The translations under genes were made by a program, and so were the position numbers. Shown piece after piece: positions 6,771-11,141 of a stretch of 11,141 nt of DNA; the first letter of the stretch is position 1; every line of letters starts with the position of its first letter. The notes under the pieces are model-generated. The model was given only the letters and a program-made list of their open reading frames with translations. It did no database searches and was not told where the DNA came from. Source of the DNA: JBCCEV01 sp039030125 (GTDB taxonomy: Bacteria; Pseudomonadota; Gammaproteobacteria; Ga0077536); the NCBI GenBank assembly GCA_039030125.1, contig JBCCEV010000143.1, positions 1 to 11,141 of the forward strand, in the 5' to 3' direction.

Positions 6771-6777
6771 AATAGGA

Positions 6778-9700
6778 TTGTCGTTCGATGAATTAATTAA
6801 TTCAGTGCGGGTCGCGCTGGCGGGCGAAAAGCGGATCGCTTATCGCGTTCTCAAACGTCGGTTTGAGCTTTCCGACGATGATCTGGAGGATATTAAAGCC
6901 GATCTGATCGACGCCAAGCGATTAGCTGGCGATGAGGACGGCAAAGTAATGGTGTGGCTGGGTGAAGATGGCGGCCACAGCGGCACTTCCGCACCGGCGC
7001 TGGCGACGCCCGACGAGCCTGATCGACGACTGTTGACCGTGATGTTTTGCGACATCGTGGGTTCCACCGAGCTTTCAGCAAGATTCGATGCCGAAGAACT
7101 TCGCGAGATCATCCGCGAGTACCAGACCTTATGCGCCGCCATCATCGAGGCGCGTGAAGGGCACGTCGCCCAATATCTAGGCGACGGACTACTGGTGTAC
7201 TTCGGTTATCCCCTGGCGCTGGAACACGAAGCCAGCCGCTGCGTTCAGGCGGCCTTGGAAATACTCGACGCCCTGGCCCGCCATGAACTGTTCAGCGCGC
7301 GTTTGGGTGAGCCGCTGCGCGTGCGTATTGGAATCCATACGGGGCCGGTGGTGATTGGCGAGATGGGTGGCGCCAATCGACCCGAGCGCCTCGCGCTCGG
7401 GGAAACACCAAATATCGCGGCACGCGTCCAATCGGTGGCGCGACCCAACGAGATTTTAGTCACCGCGGCCACACACCGACTCGTGACCGGGCTCTACGAT
7501 TGCGAATTGCATGGCCCCTACAGTCTGAAGGGCGTGGCTGAGTCCGTTGAGTTATTCACCGTGGTTGGTGAAGGCGCGGCGATTAACCGATTTGAAGTCG
7601 CATTAAGTACCGGAAATCTCTCTAAGTTTGTCGGGCGAGGCGAGGAATTGACGGTTCTTGAGGGCCGCTGGGAAAAGGTTAAACAGGGCGAATCGCGCGT
7701 CGTTTTGCTAAGCGGCGATCCTGGCATGGGGAAATCTCGCTTGGTTCAGGAATTCAAGCGCCGGGTTGGGGAAAGTGCACGGCATATGACGTTGCGTTGT
7801 TCGCCAAATCATCAACAAAGCGCCTACTACCCGTTTTTACAATTCATTAAGCAGGCCTTTTCAATCGAGAATCGAGATAACCCCGAGGAGCAGCTCAAAA
7901 AAGTGCAGGCCGGGTTGGCCGAATACCAGTTCGCCAATGACGAAACGGCGGCTCTCTATGCGTTACTGCTCGGCTTGCCAGCGCCAAACGCGTCGGGTGT
8001 CGAGTCGTATGCCCCGGAAGCACGAAAATCCTTGCTTTACGAGACAGCGGCGCAATGGATGCACGAGGAAGCGGCTCGCGGGCCGGTCGTTTTGTTTCTC
8101 GACGATCTGCACTGGATGGACCAGGCTTCAAGTGACTTGCTCGCCTCGGTCGTCAGCCAGATCGGCAATGCGGGCGTGCTGACAATCTTGGCCTTTCGCT
8201 CAGATTATTCAGTGATATGGGATCATGCCGGTCGCTTTGATCAGCTAGCCGTGGCGCAGTTGCCGGCGGCAGATGTCGAAACAATGATTGAGCAGGTCGC
8301 CGCTCCGCACGAAGTCCCGGCGAGCTTGGTTGAATACATTAAAGACAAAACCGACGGGATTCCGCTCTACGTTGAAGAACTTACCCAGAGCATTCTCGAA
8401 TCAGGGGTGCTGGATTCAAGTTCAAGTACAACGATTAAAGATATCGCGGTCCCTGAAACGCTCCAGGATTCGCTTGAGGCTCGCATCGATCGCTGCCCAA
8501 ATGGCAAATCGATTGCGCAGTGGGGCGCGGTAATCGGGCGTGAATTCAGCCACGATTTGTTGGTTAGCGTCGTCGATGATCGCGCCTTGGTCTCGCAGGG
8601 TATCGACGAACTCCTTGAGGCCGAGCTGATTTACCGGAGCGGATCGCCGACAGATTTGAGATATATTTTCAAGCACGCTTTATTACGTGACACGGCCTAT
8701 GAGTCACTCCTAATCAAGCATCGGCGTGCTTACCACGCGGCGATTGTAGATGTGCTGGAGAAGAATTTCTCGGAAATCGTCGAACGTGAACCGGAAGTCA
8801 TAGCCAATCATCTTGTTGAGGCGGGGATCCACCAGCGCGCGATCGACCATTTATATGTCGCCAGCGAGCGGGCCATCGAAAATTCAGCCGGCAAGCTCGC
8901 CCAGAATCATCTGCGGCACGCACTGGAAATCCTGCCCACGATCACGGACACCAAAGAGCGTGCGCAAACGGAGCTGCGGCTACTTTTGCTACTCGGGCCA
9001 TTGGTGAGCGCTTCACGCGGTAATGCCTCAGGCGAGGTCGAAGATATCTACAAACGAGCGCTTGCGCTGTGTGATACCGCTAAGGACGCACACGCGCGTT
9101 TTGCCGCCTATTTCGGACTGCGCGCATTTTATCTAGCGCGCTCTGATCTCGCCTCGGCTCATGATATGGGGCTTGCACTGCATCGCACCGCGACCCACGG
9201 CAACGATAAAGGCCTTCTATTGGAAGCCAACGTCGCGCTTTCAAGTTCGTATTTTTTCAAGGGCGAATTCGCCCGCGTGATTGAACACGCAGAACAAGGC
9301 CTAGACGTCTACGACGAAACCGCTCACGCCGGCCATGCGTTCATCTATGGCTTGGAGCCGGGCTGTATTTGCATGATCCGCTATGCGATGGTGATGTGGA
9401 TGAGAGGTGATTTGGCGCGCGCAGGCAGCATGCAATCCGCCGCTCTGAGTCGAGTTGAGAGCCTTGGGCATGCACTCACGCAAGCGTTTGTATACGCTAA
9501 TGCATCAACGGCGGCTAGCTGGCAAAGCAATCACCTGGAAGTCCTGCGCTTGTGCAAGGCCGCGTTGAATTTGGCCGAGGAATTCGATGTCACCTTTTTG
9601 CGCGGTTGGAGTTTGATTCAGCAGGGTCACGCCAAGGTGATGAGTGGTCAGCAAGAGGGTATGAGCGATATTGAACGTGCCTACGAGATTCTTGATGGCG

Positions 9701-10137
9701 ATGCGTTTGACACGCCGCTTCGGTCGCAATTGATGTATTCATGGTTCACCACCCTCACTGCCGAAGCGTACGGTGAGTTAGGGAAAGCCGAGCGCGGGCT
9801 CGCGTTGCTTCCTGAGGCCATCGCTTTGATTGAAAAGACACAGAGCCGCTATTCAGAAGCGCAGTTGTTTCGCGTGCGCGGAGAATTGCTTGCGCAATTA
9901 AATCTCAAGACCGAGGCGCGTGAATCAATTGCGCGCTCGCTAGATATTTCATTATCAACCAATGCCAGGAGCTTCGCCTTACAGGCAGCAACTGCACTTG
10001 TTGAGCTAGAGGGACAAAGCCAAGGCGTCTCAGATGAAGCACGCGCCACCCTCCGCTCGACCCTGGATTGGTTTCCTGCCGGGGTCCGCAATTACGATCT
10101 AGATCGAGCGCGGCAGTTGCTTAACAACACCGAGTGA
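6778..10137 (+). CDS. Class III nucleotide cyclase-homology / STAND-type ATPase / TPR signalling protein
   Basis: A 1119-residue cytoplasmic protein. Residues 1-62 form a small helical domain typical of this family (YRVLKRRFELSDDDLEDIKADLIDAKRL). Residues 84-265 form a cyclase-homology domain: FCDIVGSTEL with metal-binding D92, YLGDGLLVYFGYP with D136, and NIAAR with N212 and R216. The base-specifying positions hold Q132 and L205 rather than Lys and Asp/Thr, so cAMP production is not assured. Residues about 284-560 form a predicted ATPase: FVGRGEEL, Walker A GDPGMGKS (313-320), and Walker B VVLFLDDLHW ending near 446. A winged-helix-like region and a long helical TPR-type region fill the rest to the C-terminus. 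Such proteins are thought to couple ligand or partner binding on the TPRs to ATPase switching. The stop lies 9 bp before the LolA-like gene, so they are probably co-transcribed. Confidence 0.93.
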   Translation: MSFDELINSVRVALAGEKRIAYRVLKRRFELSDDDLEDIKADLIDAKRLAGDEDGKVMVWLGEDGGHSGTSAPALATPDEPDRRLLTVMFCDIVGSTELSARFDAEELREIIREYQTLCAAIIEAREGHVAQYLGDGLLVYFGYPLALEHEASRCVQAALEILDALARHELFSARLGEPLRVRIGIHTGPVVIGEMGGANRPERLALGETPNIAARVQSVARPNEILVTAATHRLVTGLYDCELHGPYSLKGVAESVELFTVVGEGAAINRFEVALSTGNLSKFVGRGEELTVLEGRWEKVKQGESRVVLLSGDPGMGKSRLVQEFKRRVGESARHMTLRCSPNHQQSAYYPFLQFIKQAFSIENRDNPEEQLKKVQAGLAEYQFANDETAALYALLLGLPAPNASGVESYAPEARKSLLYETAAQWMHEEAARGPVVLFLDDLHWMDQASSDLLASVVSQIGNAGVLTILAFRSDYSVIWDHAGRFDQLAVAQLPAADVETMIEQVAAPHEVPASLVEYIKDKTDGIPLYVEELTQSILESGVLDSSSSTTIKDIAVPETLQDSLEARIDRCPNGKSIAQWGAVIGREFSHDLLVSVVDDRALVSQGIDELLEAELIYRSGSPTDLRYIFKHALLRDTAYESLLIKHRRAYHAAIVDVLEKNFSEIVEREPEVIANHLVEAGIHQRAIDHLYVASERAIENSAGKLAQNHLRHALEILPTITDTKERAQTELRLLLLLGPLVSASRGNASGEVEDIYKRALALCDTAKDAHARFAAYFGLRAFYLARSDLASAHDMGLALHRTATHGNDKGLLLEANVALSSSYFFKGEFARVIEHAEQGLDVYDETAHAGHAFIYGLEPGCICMIRYAMVMWMRGDLARAGSMQSAALSRVESLGHALTQAFVYANASTAASWQSNHLEVLRLCKAALNLAEEFDVTFLRGWSLIQQGHAKVMSGQQEGMSDIERAYEILDGDAFDTPLRSQLMYSWFTTLTAEAYGELGKAERGLALLPEAIALIEKTQSRYSEAQLFRVRGELLAQLNLKTEARESIARSLDISLSTNARSFALQAATALVELEGQSQGVSDEARATLRSTLDWFPAGVRNYDLDRARQLLNNTE
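6789..6804. repeat. Perfect 16-bp AT-rich palindrome at the start of the cyclase/ATPase gene
   Basis: TGAATTAATTAATTCA equals its own reverse complement. It spans codons 4-9, beginning 11 nt after the first base of the TTG start and about 30 nt from the predicted transcription start. It uses TTA and ATT codons that are unusual in this GC-rich gene. It could be a repressor site or fold in the mRNA near the ribosome-binding site. AT-rich starts are common, so a coding-only origin is possible. Confidence 0.4.
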
Positions 10138-10146
10138 GGCGAGGAC

Positions 10147-10986
10147 ATGTTTGATTCCGTAAAGCCCTTGGCCATCATGTTTTTGATGCTTCTGTTTGGA
10201 CCGCCGCTGCATGTCCAAGCGGCAAACTGCGATCGGATCGAGGACGCCGAAGCGCGCGCTTGTTGCGAGCAAAATCTACCCGATCATTCGATGCGCCAGG
10301 AGGTGCGCCTGACCGTGGCCGACGAGCGCGGCACGGTCAGCAACTTGGCTGCACGCTTGTATTGGAAAAAATTCGAGCTACGCGCCAAGGCCCGCGTTGA
10401 ACTCACCGCACCTGCCCGCCAATCGGGGACGGTGGTGCTGTTGACCGAGCAAGAAAGCGACGAGGAAGACCCATTGCCTGAACCGGAGGTCGTGCTTTAT
10501 AAGCCCGGCGAGCGGCGCGATCGATTGATCACCGTGAGTGCGCTATCAGGCGAAATGTTGGGCACGGATTTCAGTTATGAGGACTTCGCGCACTTCTACG
10601 GGACAAATGCGGATGTCAATATCCAACGCTTAGCGGATGAACAATGGGAAGGTCGCGAAACATTCGTTATTCAATCAAAACCCTCCGATCCCGACGCCGC
10701 TTTTGATCGAGGTTCAACCTACACGCACGTCACCACACGTTTTGACCGGGAGCGGTGCGTCCCCTTGAATACCCGCTTTTTTGAAGAAGACGATGAGCTG
10801 CGTAAAGAACTCATCGCCGACGCCGAGGAAATTCGCGAGGTCGATGGCAGATGGATTCCGCACCGTTTGACGATGCACGATTACGCCGAGGATTCCCGAA
10901 CCATACTCTTCGTTGACGAAGTGGACTTTAACGCCGACTTAAAGCGGCGCTTGTTTGACCGTTCATCGCTTAAACGCGGCCGCTGA
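10147..10986 (+). CDS. Exported outer-membrane lipoprotein-sorting (LolA-like) family protein
   Basis: A 279-residue protein from an ATG preceded by GAGG. Residues 1-25 form a Sec signal peptide (LAIMFLMLLFGPP core) with likely cleavage after HVQA. The mature protein should be periplasmic. The stretch RRDRLITVSALSGEMLGTDFSYEDF (123-147, in pieces) is the signature of the LolA-like family that accompanies RND/MMPL transporters (residues forming the GTDFSYED block are most conserved). The later WEGRETFVIQSKP and DGRWIPHRLTMHDY segments fit the remaining strands of the same half-barrel. Such proteins are thought to carry a lipid or lipoprotein between the membranes. Oddities are a CDRIEDAEARACC cluster at the mature N-terminus and an acidic insert (ESDEEDPLPEPE, 103-114). 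It lies 9 bp after the cyclase/ATPase gene and 18 bp before the RND-like gene, so it is probably in one operon. Confidence 0.85.
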   Translation: MFDSVKPLAIMFLMLLFGPPLHVQAANCDRIEDAEARACCEQNLPDHSMRQEVRLTVADERGTVSNLAARLYWKKFELRAKARVELTAPARQSGTVVLLTEQESDEEDPLPEPEVVLYKPGERRDRLITVSALSGEMLGTDFSYEDFAHFYGTNADVNIQRLADEQWEGRETFVIQSKPSDPDAAFDRGSTYTHVTTRFDRERCVPLNTRFFEEDDELRKELIADAEEIREVDGRWIPHRLTMHDYAEDSRTILFVDEVDFNADLKRRLFDRSSLKRGR

Positions 10987-11004
10987 TCGCCTGGCATCGC
11001 ACTG

Positions 11005-11141
11005 ATGGTGCGCCCATATCTGGTTAACTGGGTTATCAATCGGTCGTGGCTCGTAGTTGCCGTCAGCGTGCTCCTGAGCGGTGTTGCGCTGCACGGTCTT
11101 GTGAACTTTGAAACCGGCGCTCTTAAACTACAAATTGACTC
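11005..11141 (+). CDS. RND/MMPL-type transporter, N-terminal fragment (runs off window)
   Basis: The frame from ATG 11005 is open to the window edge and gives 45 residues: a short basic start (MVRPYLVNWVINRSW), a hydrophobic helix (LVVAVSVLLSGVALHGL), then VNFETGALKLQIDS. This is the usual opening of RND/MMPL exporters, where the first transmembrane helix leads into a short periplasmic strand. The position directly after a LolA-like gene strengthens the call, because those two families commonly occur together. An in-frame stop at 10984-10986 (the end of the previous gene) bounds the start. No good Shine-Dalgarno is visible. The ATG sits in the loop of a possible 5-bp hairpin (CGCAC 10998-11002, GTGCG 11008-11012), which may be chance. 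Confidence 0.65.
   Translation, partial: MVRPYLVNWVINRSWLVVAVSVLLSGVALHGLVNFETGALKLQID

Noticed and set aside
10998..11012. Hairpin CGCAC-TGATG-GTGCG around the RND-like start codon
   Set aside because: The stem is only 5 bp and does not extend. It is not a terminator and is too short to claim as a regulatory element.
1..11141. tRNA/rRNA genes, CRISPR arrays, insertion sequences, phage or defence genes
   Set aside because: I found no repeat-spacer pattern, transposase motif, terminal inverted repeat pair or cloverleaf. The gaps between genes are too short to hide such elements.

Overview
The window reads as a moderately GC-rich chromosomal segment of a Gram-negative bacterium, most likely a proteobacterium and perhaps a gammaproteobacterium. 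The reasons are a lipobox lipoprotein, a Sec-exported LolA-like protein followed by the start of an RND/MMPL-type membrane protein, an Ada-AlkA repair fusion and an MnmC-like tRNA-modification oxidoreductase. The taxonomic call is an inference from gene types only. I see no rRNA, tRNA, CRISPR array, insertion sequence or phage gene. Nearly all bases are coding, and the longest non-coding gaps are about 90-100 bp.

Layout. (1) Positions 3-728, minus strand: 5' part of an Ada-type sensor / AraC HTH / AlkA glycosylase fusion that runs off the left edge. (2) A divergent intergenic region (729-819) holds a 17-bp dyad and a TATAAT box almost touching the next gene. (3) Positions 820-2268, plus strand: a membrane Ser/Thr kinase with an N-terminal zinc ribbon and an exported four-cysteine tail. 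It is followed within a few bases by an acyl-CoA synthetase (2274-3938). (4) Converging on it from the right is a two-gene minus-strand unit: an uncharacterised lipoprotein (6676-5588), then a fused FAD oxidoreductase / methyltransferase (5567-3924). The fusion and the acyl-CoA synthetase overlap by 15 bp at their 3' ends. (5) A second divergent intergenic region (6677-6777) has back-to-back TATAAT boxes around an imperfect dyad. A perfect 16-bp palindrome lies just inside the rightward gene. (6) Positions 6778-10137, plus strand: a 1119-residue class III cyclase-homology / STAND-type ATPase / TPR signalling protein. It is followed by a LolA-like exported protein (10147-10986) and the start of an RND-type transporter (11005 to the right edge).

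The item most worth attention is the 547-residue fusion at 3924-5567. Its N-terminal half has the FAD fold and C-terminal signature of the MnmC oxidoreductase domain. Its C-terminal half carries the hallmark motifs of the YtqB/MnmM methyltransferase family, not those of the MnmC methyltransferase. If both halves act on tRNA wobble uridine-34, this would be a bifunctional MnmC analogue built from a different methyltransferase with the domain order reversed.

The rest of the window is rich in signalling: a kinase that may sense the periplasm, a cyclase-like ATPase/TPR protein with non-canonical base-specifying residues, and an alkylation-responsive repair regulator. The cyclase-like gene sits directly upstream of the LolA-like/RND pair, which suggests a link to envelope lipid or lipoprotein transport. 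That link is an inference from gene order.
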